Shown piece after piece: positions 1-5,534 of a stretch of 5,534 bases of DNA (position 1 is its first letter; every line of letters begins with the position of its first letter). The DNA comes from Betaproteobacteria bacterium (GTDB lineage Bacteria > Pseudomonadota > Gammaproteobacteria > Burkholderiales > SG8-41): NCBI GenBank assembly GCA_025353085.1, contig JANXRI010000302.1, positions 1 to 5,534 of the forward strand, in the 5' to 3' direction. Made by a program: the position numbers and the translations under genes. Under the pieces are notes generated by a model that saw only the letters and a program-made list of their open reading frames with translations, was not told the DNA's origin and searched no databases.

Positions 1-309
1 AAAATTGCCGACAACGAGCCGCCTGACTCGATGCAAACCGGCGACGACATCGCGCGCTACGGCGCTGGCGTATGGGCGCGGTATGAAGCGTGGTGGCGTG
101 GCTTGAACGACCGCACGTTGTCGCCCGTGCTCAAAACCTACTACGGCGACACGGTGGCGCATAAATTATTCGAGCGCGTCACCTGGCATTCGGCTCAACA
201 TTGCAGGCAGCTCGCCGCCGTACTCGAACGCCTGGGCATCGTGCCGGACCATCCGCTCACGCCAGCGGATTTTGCCGGGCTGCCGATGCCCGAGCGGCTG
301 TGGGAATGA
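1..309 (+). CDS. DinB-like domain protein, C-terminal part (5' end outside window)
   Basis: The reading frame is open from the first base of the window to a TGA at 307-309, so the true start lies upstream. The ATG at 31 is an internal methionine, not a convincing start: it has no ribosome site and the preceding residues fit the same protein. The visible 102 residues look like the last helices of a DinB/YfiT-type four-helix bundle. They include a TWHSAQHCRQL stretch, whose two histidines three residues apart match the usual metal-binding position, and a tail ending in a GLPMPERLW motif. From memory, proteins with this tail in Burkholderiales and relatives often carry an N-terminal glutaredoxin-like domain, which would lie off the window. 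The biochemical role of this group is not established; thiol-transferase or stress-related functions are only suggested by family membership. The next gene starts 118 bp downstream and has no evident functional link. Confidence 0.8.
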   Translation, partial: KIADNEPPDSMQTGDDIARYGAGVWARYEAWWRGLNDRTLSPVLKTYYGDTVAHKLFERVTWHSAQHCRQLAAVLERLGIVPDHPLTPADFAGLPMPERLWE

Positions 310-427
310 TTCGATAGGGGCTTGTGCAAACGAATTGACTGCAACGTCACCGGCGCACTTCATCAAATACGGCGCCTTGCTCAACGCTTTGCGGGCGGGT
401 GACGGTCGGCCACAAAGTAGTTGAATA

Positions 428-2065
428 ATGCACATGAAACGGTTCGCTGTATTTGCGGTCGTGTTTGCCGGCGCCATCGCAGGCGTGCTGCACTGGGCTG
501 CAGCCGGACGGCAAATCGATATCGTGGACGCCCCTTCCGATCGGCTTCCGTGCGTTTCCTATTCACCGTTTCATCGGCCTGGCCAGAGCCCGCTTTCAAA
601 AACGTCGGTGATCGGCCGCTCGCAGATCGATGCCGATCTCGCGCAAATCGCGCGGTCATTCCGCTGTGTGCGAACGTACTCGGTCGCGCGCGGCCTCGCA
701 GAATTGCCGGTGATAGCGCGCAAGCACGGTCTGCGCGTGCTGCTGGGACTGTGGATCGGACCCGACGCGGAGGACAACGAGCTTGCACTTACGCAGGGCA
801 TCGCAGTGCTCAAGCGCGACGCCGATGTCATCAATGCAGTGATTGTCGGCAACGAGGTGCTGCTGCGGCGCGATCAGCCTGCGGCTGAATTGGTGAATTA
901 TCTGCGGCGCGTAAGGGCGGCAACTTCTTTGCCGATAACTTATGCCGACGTGTGGGAATTCTGGCTGCGCTATCCGGAGGTTCTTCAGGCAACGAGTTTC
1001 GTGACCGTGCACATTCTTCCGTATTGGGAAGACGATCCGATTGCGGCTGACCGGGCGGTCGATCACGTGTTGAATGTTTACGCCCGGGTGCGCGATGCGT
1101 TTCCGGACCGGCGCATCCTGATCGGCGAAACAGGCTGGCCAAGCGCGGGCCGTCAGCGCGAGGGTGCGTTGCCATCGCTCGTCAATCAGGCGACGTTTGT
1201 GCGCACGTTCGCGCGCATCGCCCAGGAGCGGGCATTGGACTACAACCTGGTCGAGGCTTACGACCAGCCGTGGAAGCGTCAACTCGAAGGCACTGTCGGC
1301 GGCCATTGGGGATTTTTCGATGCGCAAGGCGTGGAAAAATTTGCGCGCACGGGCCCCGTGGCCGAGAACACGTTGTGGCAACGCGGGTGGATCGCCGCGG
1401 CATGCATGGCCATCCTGTTTGTCGCGCTGGCGACAACGGCCATTGGTGTGCCCGGCCTGCTGCTCATGATGCTGTCCGGCGCGGCCTGCGGATCCGCGCT
1501 ATGGCAAGGGGGACTAGACGTATCGCATTGGGCGCGCAATTCGCTGGAGGCCGGAATAGGCGGCGCATACATCCTCGCCGCAGGCTTGGCCTCCTTTTTT
1601 GCGGCGCGTGGGCTCGCCGCGTGGTGCGATGGCTTCGCACCTGTCGGCGCGCCCGCGCCGGTCGCTACATTGGCCCGATGGTTCATGACCAACGAGTCAG
1701 CGTTCGACGCGCGTGAACGCGCCCTCGGATTATTGCGATTTTTGCTGTTGTTCGGAATGGCGGTGCTTTGCCTGCTGTTGTTCGCGGATCCGCGCTACCG
1801 TGAATTTCCGGTGGCAATTTTTATCATACCGTCGTGCGGATATGGATTGCTTTTATTGGTCAGTGAGAGACCCGGCGAGTTGACTCCCCAGCCCGAAGAG
1901 CGCGCAATTGCGTGGGTCGTCGCAGTGAGTACGGCGGGCATCGCACTACGGGAGGGCTGGCATAACGGGCAAGCGATGCAGTGGTGCTGTGTATGTCTGG
2001 TATTCGCAGCCGCCGTCATTGCGCCCTGGCTGCGTTCGGCAGCACGATCAGACGCGGGTAGGTGA
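428..2065 (+). CDS. membrane-anchored GH17 beta-glucan-modifying protein (NdvC-like, 'beta-(1-6) glucan synthase' family)
   Basis: A 545-residue protein. Residues 4-26 form a single hydrophobic anchor, followed by a GH17 (TIM-barrel beta-1,3-glucanase/transglucosidase) domain at about 38-310. The expected catalytic pair is present: E143 in VIVGNEV (acid/base) and E234 in ILIGETGWPS (nucleophile). Other family motifs are LRYPE, LPYWE and VEAYDQPWK with E276. The rest is polytopic, with about seven membrane segments near 322-341, 343-358, 376-398, 433-452, 460-478, 493-507 and 518-535. It includes a DPRYREFPVAIF stretch that I recall as conserved in this group. There is no GT2 domain, so it should not polymerise from a sugar nucleotide. 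The likely role is transglycosylation (branching, 1,6-linking or cyclising) of periplasmic beta-1,3-glucan made by the NdvB-like protein at 2604-5324. A start at 434 (Met3) is equally possible, as neither ATG has a clear Shine-Dalgarno sequence. The last 50 bp overlap the convergent small gene. The ndvC symbol is withheld because size and context fit Bradyrhizobium NdvC but no alignment was possible. Confidence 0.88.
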   Translation: MHMKRFAVFAVVFAGAIAGVLHWAAAGRQIDIVDAPSDRLPCVSYSPFHRPGQSPLSKTSVIGRSQIDADLAQIARSFRCVRTYSVARGLAELPVIARKHGLRVLLGLWIGPDAEDNELALTQGIAVLKRDADVINAVIVGNEVLLRRDQPAAELVNYLRRVRAATSLPITYADVWEFWLRYPEVLQATSFVTVHILPYWEDDPIAADRAVDHVLNVYARVRDAFPDRRILIGETGWPSAGRQREGALPSLVNQATFVRTFARIAQERALDYNLVEAYDQPWKRQLEGTVGGHWGFFDAQGVEKFARTGPVAENTLWQRGWIAAACMAILFVALATTAIGVPGLLLMMLSGAACGSALWQGGLDVSHWARNSLEAGIGGAYILAAGLASFFAARGLAAWCDGFAPVGAPAPVATLARWFMTNESAFDARERALGLLRFLLLFGMAVLCLLLFADPRYREFPVAIFIIPSCGYGLLLLVSERPGELTPQPEERAIAWVVAVSTAGIALREGWHNGQAMQWCCVCLVFAAAVIAPWLRSAARSDAGR

Positions 2066-2393
2066 TGCACCCCAAAAGAAAGCCCACCGCGGCAACCGCA
2101 CCACCGTAGAGCACGAGCCCGGCTGCGCCCGTAACCAGCGCCAGCAGCGTGGCGTCAAGCCGGCGCAGCAAGATCGACAACGCGCCGGCCAGGATCGCGA
2201 CATAGCTCCACAAAGAAATTGAAGTGGTCGCAATCACGATGCGTCTTATGGTGCAACTTAGTGGCACGGAAGTTGCATTGCACAGAGCGGCCACCGTTAC
2301 TGATTCGATCAATCCATAGCGAGCCCACAGAGCAAGTCCCAGTGCGCTCGCGACCAAAATCATGCAGATAAAATTTATTTGGCGGGTCTTCAT
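2016..2393 (-). CDS. small polytopic membrane protein of unknown function
   Basis: This minus-strand gene encodes 125 residues from an ATG at 2393-2391. The frame extends upstream to a GTG at 2426 (136 residues), but the ATG is preferred because it puts a short basic N-terminus (MKTRQ) directly before the first membrane helix. Neither start has a strong ribosome site. With ATG numbering, hydrophobic segments lie near 7-23, 59-76, 79-97 and 99-112. The first loop begins RYGLIE and carries two cysteines, C38 and C47, which could form a disulphide if the loop is periplasmic. Small membrane proteins with an N-terminal helix followed by an RYGLIE/P-like motif and a Cys-containing loop are, from memory, common uncharacterised proteins in proteobacteria. 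It lies between two glucan-synthesis genes but on the opposite strand: tail to tail with the GH17 gene (50 bp overlap) and divergent from ndvB. A role beside the glucan machinery is inferred from position only. Confidence 0.72.
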   Translation of the reverse strand: MKTRQINFICMILVASALGLALWARYGLIESVTVAALCNATSVPLSCTIRRIVIATTSISLWSYVAILAGALSILLRRLDATLLALVTGAAGLVLYGGAVAAVGFLLGCITYPRLIVLPNAARAQ

Positions 2394-2603
2394 GTGTCGT
2401 CTGCTGCCGACACGCGGAGTTATCACAGTGTCGATTGCAGCTATCTTTCAATCCCTGAGTTTACCTCTGCGGCGAGGGCTAGTTCATCCGTTGTCGTTAT
2501 TTTGCGACGGCGACCCTGGACGCGCGTTCGACGTGGCCACTAATAAATTCAACGAACAGCCGACATGGCTTGCCTGGCGGTTTGTAATTGACCGGAACCC
2601 GAT
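2394..2603. promoter_or_regulatory. divergent intergenic region between the small membrane gene and ndvB
   Basis: About 210 bp (177 bp if the GTG at 2426 is used) separate two divergent start codons, so this stretch should contain promoters for both genes. No consensus sigma-70 pair is convincing. The best plus-strand candidate is TGGACG at 2517-2522 with AT-rich TAATAAAT at 2541-2548, 18 bp apart, which matches consensus only partly. A short dyad, GTCG...CGAC around an 8-base AT-rich loop, lies near 2493-2508. No small gene with a plausible protein is seen here. Confidence 0.35.
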
Positions 2604-5324
2604 ATGTTGACCAATTCGCGCAAGGAAGGTTCTTTTGCTAACGCAGCAGGTGACTTGAGCCCAAGTGCCGCCCGTGCGCTTAGCGCTTTTTTTATCGCTT
2701 CAATAGTAGCGGTAATTGCCGCAGGATCATGGGGCTGGTTGAATCGGCCGCTTAACTTGCAGGACGCGCCGGAGCGGATCAGCGGGTTCGCGTATTCGGG
2801 TTTTCAGCGCGATCAGGATCCGACCAAGCTCGTATTTCCGAACGCCCGCGAGTTAAGCGCCGACCTTGCATTGCTGGCCACGCAGACCGGCCGCATCCGC
2901 ACGTACAGCTCCATCGACAATGCCGACGTCCCGAGGCTTGCCGCCGACCAGGGCCTGACCGTTACCGCCGGCGCGTGGCTCGACACGCGCGCGATGAATA
3001 ACGAAGATGAAATTGCGGCGCTGATTCGGGCGGTGCGCGAAAATCGCAATGTAAATCGGGTGATCGTCGGCAACGAAGTGATCTTGCGCGGCGACTTGAG
3101 CGTCGCGGAGCTCATTAAAAAAATAAAGTTCGTCAAGCGCAAAGTATCCGTGCCGGTGTCAACCGCAGAGCCCTGGCACATCTGGCTGCGCTACCCTGAA
3201 CTCGCGAAGCAGGTCGAATTTATCACCGTCCACTTGCTCCCGTACTGGGAAGGCTTGACGGTCGAAGATTCGCTCGATTATGTCTTCGACCGCTACGACG
3301 ATCTGCGCGCTGCATATCCGAACAAAAAAATCGTGATTGGCGAAGTCGGCTGGCCCAGTCAGGGCGACCGCGTCGACAGCGCGCTGCCCTCGCCGGTGGC
3401 GCAAGCGCGTTTTATGCGCGAATTCTTCACCCGCGCCGCAGAGCGCAAGCTCGACTACTACGTGATGGAAGCGTTCGACCAGCCATGGAAAGCCGACCAC
3501 GAAGGGCACGCGGGCGCCTATTGGGGCATGTTCTCCGCCGCTCGTACGCAGAAATTTACCTTGTCGGGTCCGGTCGTTCCCGATGCAGCGTGGCCGCGCA
3601 AAGCGCTCGCTGCCGTATTGTTGGCGGCGCCGTTCATGTTCTGGTTTGCGCTGGCGTTTCCGCGGCTGCGCCTGGGGGGGCGGGTCTTCTTTTGCGCTTT
3701 GATACAGAGTGCTGTGTCGCTGGCCGTGTGGCTCGTGACACTGCCCTTCGAGTTTTATCTGCGGCCGATCGACATAGGCGCGCTCGTCCTGATCATACCG
3801 GCGATGATTGCCACGATCGCGGTTCTGCTCGTCAATGGTTTCGAATTTGCCGAAATGTTATGGCGGCGCGAGTGGTCGCGGCGGTTCTTGCCGATTGCGA
3901 GTGAGCCGTCCTCGGCGCCGCTCGTGTCGATCCATGTGCCCTGCTGTAACGAGCCGCCCGCGATGGTGATCCTCACGCTTGAAAGCATGGCGCGGCTCGA
4001 TTATGAAAATTTTGAAGTGCTGGTTATCGACAACAACACCAAGTCTGAAGCGACGTGGCGTCCGGTCGAGGCGTGGTGCAAGGCAGCGGGTCCGCGTTTT
4101 CGCTTTTATCATCTCGACAATTGGCCGGGCTTCAAGGCGGGTGCGCTCAATTTTGCGCTCAAACATACCAACCCGCACGCCGAGGTTATTGGCGTCGTCG
4201 ACGCGGATTACGAAGTTGACCCGGGCTGGCTCAAGACGCTGGCCGGTCACTTTGAAGATCCGAAAGTCGCTGTCGTGCAGGCGCCGCAAGCGCATCGCGC
4301 GTTCGAACAGAGCGCGTTTCAGCGCATGTGCAATTGGGAGTTCGATGGGTTCTTCCGCATCGGCATGCATCATCGCAACGAGCGCAATGCAATCATCCAG
4401 CACGGGACCATGACCCTGGTGCGCAAAACTGCGCTCGCGATGCAGGGCGGGTGGGCGGAATGGTGCATTTGCGAGGATGCGGAACTCGGCCTGCGATTGA
4501 TGCATGCCGGCTATGAGACGCGCTACGTCGATGCGGTATGCGGTCGTGGACTCGCCCCGGCCGATTTCAAAACGTTCAAGGCGCAACGCTATCGGTGGGC
4601 GTTCGGCGCAATGCAGATTCTGAAAAGGCATTGGCGCTGGCTCGTCACGCCGAGCGGTTTGACGGGCGGCCAACGCTATCATTTCCTGACCGGCTGGTGC
4701 TCATGGTTTGCCGATGCGTTACATCTTGCGTTCGTATTTGCGTCGCTGGCGTGGACCGCCGGAATGATTGCCGATCCGCGGCGATTCAGTCTGCCGCTCG
4801 ACTTATTTCTCGTGCCGGTGCTCGGATTTTTTGCACTTAAAGCAGTGTTCGGCCCCGTGCTTTACCGCTCGCGCGTGGCGTGCAGCTGGCTGGATTTGAT
4901 GGGTGCATCGCTCGCGGCAATGGGACTTTCGCATGCGATCGCGCGCGGCATCTGGCAGGGGCTGGTGCGTAAGGACGGCGTGTTCCAGTCGACGATGAAA
5001 GGCGCCACCGGCAATAAGCGGCCGAGTACGTTTGCCGTCGTCCGCGAAGAAGCGTTGTTGTTATGCGCGCTGAGCCTCGCCGCGGCCGCAATCATCTGGC
5101 GCATGGGTCTGCATCATCACGAAGCGATGTTGTGGGTCGGCTTGCTGATCGCGCAGTCCATTCCCTATATCGCCGCGCTCGGCTGCGGCTGGATTTCGCA
5201 GCGGAGTTTCGCCAAGGTCACCCAGGTGCCGCTTAAAGTCGGTTCGGTCAACGGTGCCGTAAGGGCACCGGTCTACAGCATTCCTACGCTGGTGACCGGG
5301 TCGGGCCGGACAAGTCATGGGTAG
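2604..5324 (+). CDS. ndvB: NdvB-type beta-1,3-glucan synthase: GH17 + GT2 bifunctional membrane protein
   Basis: A 906-residue protein, the usual size for NdvB homologues. Domains in order: membrane anchor (26-46); periplasmic GH17 domain (about 58-325) with E158 in VIVGNEV and E247 in IVIGEVGWPS as the catalytic pair; three membrane segments (334-352, 361-382, 391-411); a GT2 domain (about 440-680); and about five membrane segments (700-722, 732-750, 763-783, 815-832, 841-863). The GT2 domain has all processive-synthase signatures: D476 (VIDNN), DAD at 533-535, D625 (CEDAE) and QRYRW at 661-665. The helix count puts GH17 in the periplasm and GT2 in the cytoplasm, which suits a UDP-glucose-dependent beta-1,3-glucan polymerase with export. 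The GH17 domain probably remodels or cyclises the chain by transglycosylation, as shown for proteobacterial NdvB GH17 domains. No PilZ domain is recognisable. The ATG at 2604 is the first start after an in-frame TGA at 2589; its ribosome site is weak. The gene ends in tandem stops, TAG TAA. Cellulose or other beta-glucan synthase activity is less likely given the GH17 fusion. Confidence 0.93.
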   Translation: MLTNSRKEGSFANAAGDLSPSAARALSAFFIASIVAVIAAGSWGWLNRPLNLQDAPERISGFAYSGFQRDQDPTKLVFPNARELSADLALLATQTGRIRTYSSIDNADVPRLAADQGLTVTAGAWLDTRAMNNEDEIAALIRAVRENRNVNRVIVGNEVILRGDLSVAELIKKIKFVKRKVSVPVSTAEPWHIWLRYPELAKQVEFITVHLLPYWEGLTVEDSLDYVFDRYDDLRAAYPNKKIVIGEVGWPSQGDRVDSALPSPVAQARFMREFFTRAAERKLDYYVMEAFDQPWKADHEGHAGAYWGMFSAARTQKFTLSGPVVPDAAWPRKALAAVLLAAPFMFWFALAFPRLRLGGRVFFCALIQSAVSLAVWLVTLPFEFYLRPIDIGALVLIIPAMIATIAVLLVNGFEFAEMLWRREWSRRFLPIASEPSSAPLVSIHVPCCNEPPAMVILTLESMARLDYENFEVLVIDNNTKSEATWRPVEAWCKAAGPRFRFYHLDNWPGFKAGALNFALKHTNPHAEVIGVVDADYEVDPGWLKTLAGHFEDPKVAVVQAPQAHRAFEQSAFQRMCNWEFDGFFRIGMHHRNERNAIIQHGTMTLVRKTALAMQGGWAEWCICEDAELGLRLMHAGYETRYVDAVCGRGLAPADFKTFKAQRYRWAFGAMQILKRHWRWLVTPSGLTGGQRYHFLTGWCSWFADALHLAFVFASLAWTAGMIADPRRFSLPLDLFLVPVLGFFALKAVFGPVLYRSRVACSWLDLMGASLAAMGLSHAIARGIWQGLVRKDGVFQSTMKGATGNKRPSTFAVVREEALLLCALSLAAAAIIWRMGLHHHEAMLWVGLLIAQSIPYIAALGCGWISQRSFAKVTQVPLKVGSVNGAVRAPVYSIPTLVTGSGRTSHG
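5252..5270. repeat. 7-bp perfect inverted repeat near the 3' end of ndvB
   Basis: CGGTGCC and GGCACCG flank a 5-base loop (GTAAG), about 50 bases before the ndvB stop codon and inside the coding sequence. The stem is GC-rich and would be stable in mRNA. No run of T follows, so it does not look like an intrinsic terminator. It may affect 3' mRNA stability or be a chance consequence of codon choice. Confidence 0.4.
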
Positions 5325-5404
5325 TAACAAACCGCCGGTGCGGATGCGCTAGTGTGGTGCTTCGCAATTAACGAGACATTCCCTCCCCTTCAAGGCATAG
5401 GTAT

Positions 5405-5456
5405 CTACACATCTTTTGTTGTGCAAGGGGTTGTACAAATTTTCGAGATGTGATAG
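5405..5456. repeat. nested dyad in the AT-richer stretch downstream of ndvB
   Basis: Outer arms CTACACATCT (5405-5414) and AGATGTGATAG (5446-5456) are inverted copies differing by one inserted base. Between them sit two 8-mers, TTGTGCAA (5419-5426) and TTGTACAA (5431-5438), separated by GGGG. The second is a perfect palindrome, and the pair forms an inverted repeat with 7 of 8 matches. The outer and inner dyad centres differ by only about two bases. This arrangement is typical of an operator or of a hairpin-forming end sequence; the sequence alone does not decide which. Confidence 0.5.
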
Positions 5457-5459
5457 AAA
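5431..5459 (+). promoter_or_regulatory. possible promoter reading off the right edge
   Basis: TTGTAC (5431-5436) and TAGAAA (5454-5459) are separated by exactly 17 bases, a sigma-70-like geometry, though matches to consensus are only 3/6 and 4/6. The -35-like box coincides with the TTGTACAA palindrome, so a regulator binding there could block transcription. Downstream, a purine-rich GGGAG at 5513-5517 is followed by consecutive ATG ATG GTG codons (5518-5526) in an open frame to the window end, which might be the start of a gene outside the window. Confidence 0.25.
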
Positions 5460-5534
5460 CTGGCGGTATGCTCTTGAGAAACCTGAACTGGATGCAAGGC
5501 TTGTAGGCCGCTGGGAGATGATGGTGCAGCAGCA

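Larger units (their letters stand above)
5325..5534. other. 3' flank of ndvB without a supportable gene
   Basis: These 210 bases contain no convincing coding sequence. Just after the stops, CCGC-CGGT-GCGG (about 5330-5341) could form a 4-bp hairpin, but it lacks a T-tract and is too weak to call a terminator. The part from about 5385 to 5460 is noticeably richer in A and T than the coding regions. A 12-codon frame from the ATG at 5468 is too short to support as a gene. Confidence 0.5.

Noticed and set aside
335..363. TTGACT as a -35 box upstream of the GH17 gene
   Set aside because: At 17-bp spacing the partner is CTTCAT, a poor -10 match, so it is not strong enough to list as a promoter.
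421..888. 155-codon plus-strand frame overlapping the start of the GH17 gene
   Set aside because: Its Arg/Cys-rich translation looks like a frame-shifted reading of the GH17 gene; the frame beginning at 428 carries the anchor and catalytic motifs.
656..1381. 241-codon open frame on the minus strand opposite the GH17 domain
   Set aside because: Fully antisense to a clear GH17 domain, with no plausible protein features and no ribosome site.
2362..2610. 82-codon plus-strand frame across the divergent region
   Set aside because: It runs antisense through the start of the small membrane gene and ends just inside ndvB, with no ribosome site or recognisable protein features. It was considered as a leader peptide but not supported.
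3858..4682. 274-codon open frame on the minus strand opposite the GT2 region of ndvB
   Set aside because: Its translation is rich in Arg and Ala with no recognisable domain, and it lies entirely antisense to a domain with all GT2 motifs intact. It is a by-product of GC-rich codon use.
5328..5345. Possible terminator after ndvB (CCGC/GCGG hairpin)
   Set aside because: The stem is only 4 bp and no T-tract follows.
5468..5506. Twelve-codon frame starting ATG CTC TTG after the dyad
   Set aside because: It is very short, has no ribosome site and no leader-peptide pattern such as a run of one amino acid before a terminator.
1..5534. CRISPR arrays, tRNA or rRNA genes, toxin-antitoxin pairs, phage genes
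   Set aside because: No regularly spaced repeats, no tRNA-like cloverleaf and no such coding motifs were seen on either strand.

Overview
The window carries the 3' end of one gene and three complete genes. Its core is a pair of genes for periplasmic beta-glucan synthesis and remodelling. High GC content, the gene families present and the domain order of the large protein suggest a Gram-negative proteobacterium. Betaproteobacteria (Burkholderiales-like) seem most likely, with rhizobial-type Alphaproteobacteria or Gammaproteobacteria as alternatives. This placement is inferred from protein style, not from any marker gene.

Layout: (1) Bases 1-309, plus strand: the C-terminal end of a DinB-like four-helix protein, cut by the window edge. 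In relatives this domain is usually fused behind a glutaredoxin-like domain. (2) 428-2065, plus: a membrane-anchored GH17 protein with a polytopic C-terminal half and no glycosyltransferase domain, resembling the NdvC / 'beta-(1-6) glucan synthase' group. (3) 2016-2393, minus: a small polytopic membrane protein whose 3' end overlaps the previous gene by 50 bp, tail to tail. (4) About 2394-2603: the gap between the divergently transcribed small gene and the next gene. (5) 2604-5324, plus: a 906-residue NdvB-type protein, with a membrane anchor, a GH17 domain, three membrane segments, a GT2 processive glycosyltransferase domain and about five more membrane segments. (6) 5325-5534: non-coding as far as visible, with an AT-richer stretch holding a nested dyad and a possible promoter for a gene starting at or beyond the right edge.

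Proposed joint function (inference from family knowledge): the GT2 domain of the NdvB-like protein polymerises glucose from UDP-glucose into a beta-1,3-linked chain and moves it across the inner membrane. Its periplasmic GH17 domain, together with the stand-alone GH17 protein, then trims, branches or cyclises the chain by transglycosylation. In relatives such products are osmoregulated periplasmic or cyclic beta-1,3/1,6-glucans. The small membrane protein between the two genes has no known function, but its position makes a link to this pathway plausible.

Nothing in the window demonstrates a wholly new system. The points most worth following up are the convergent overlapping small membrane gene inside the glucan locus, the pair of GH17 paralogues, and the dyad-rich region after ndvB.
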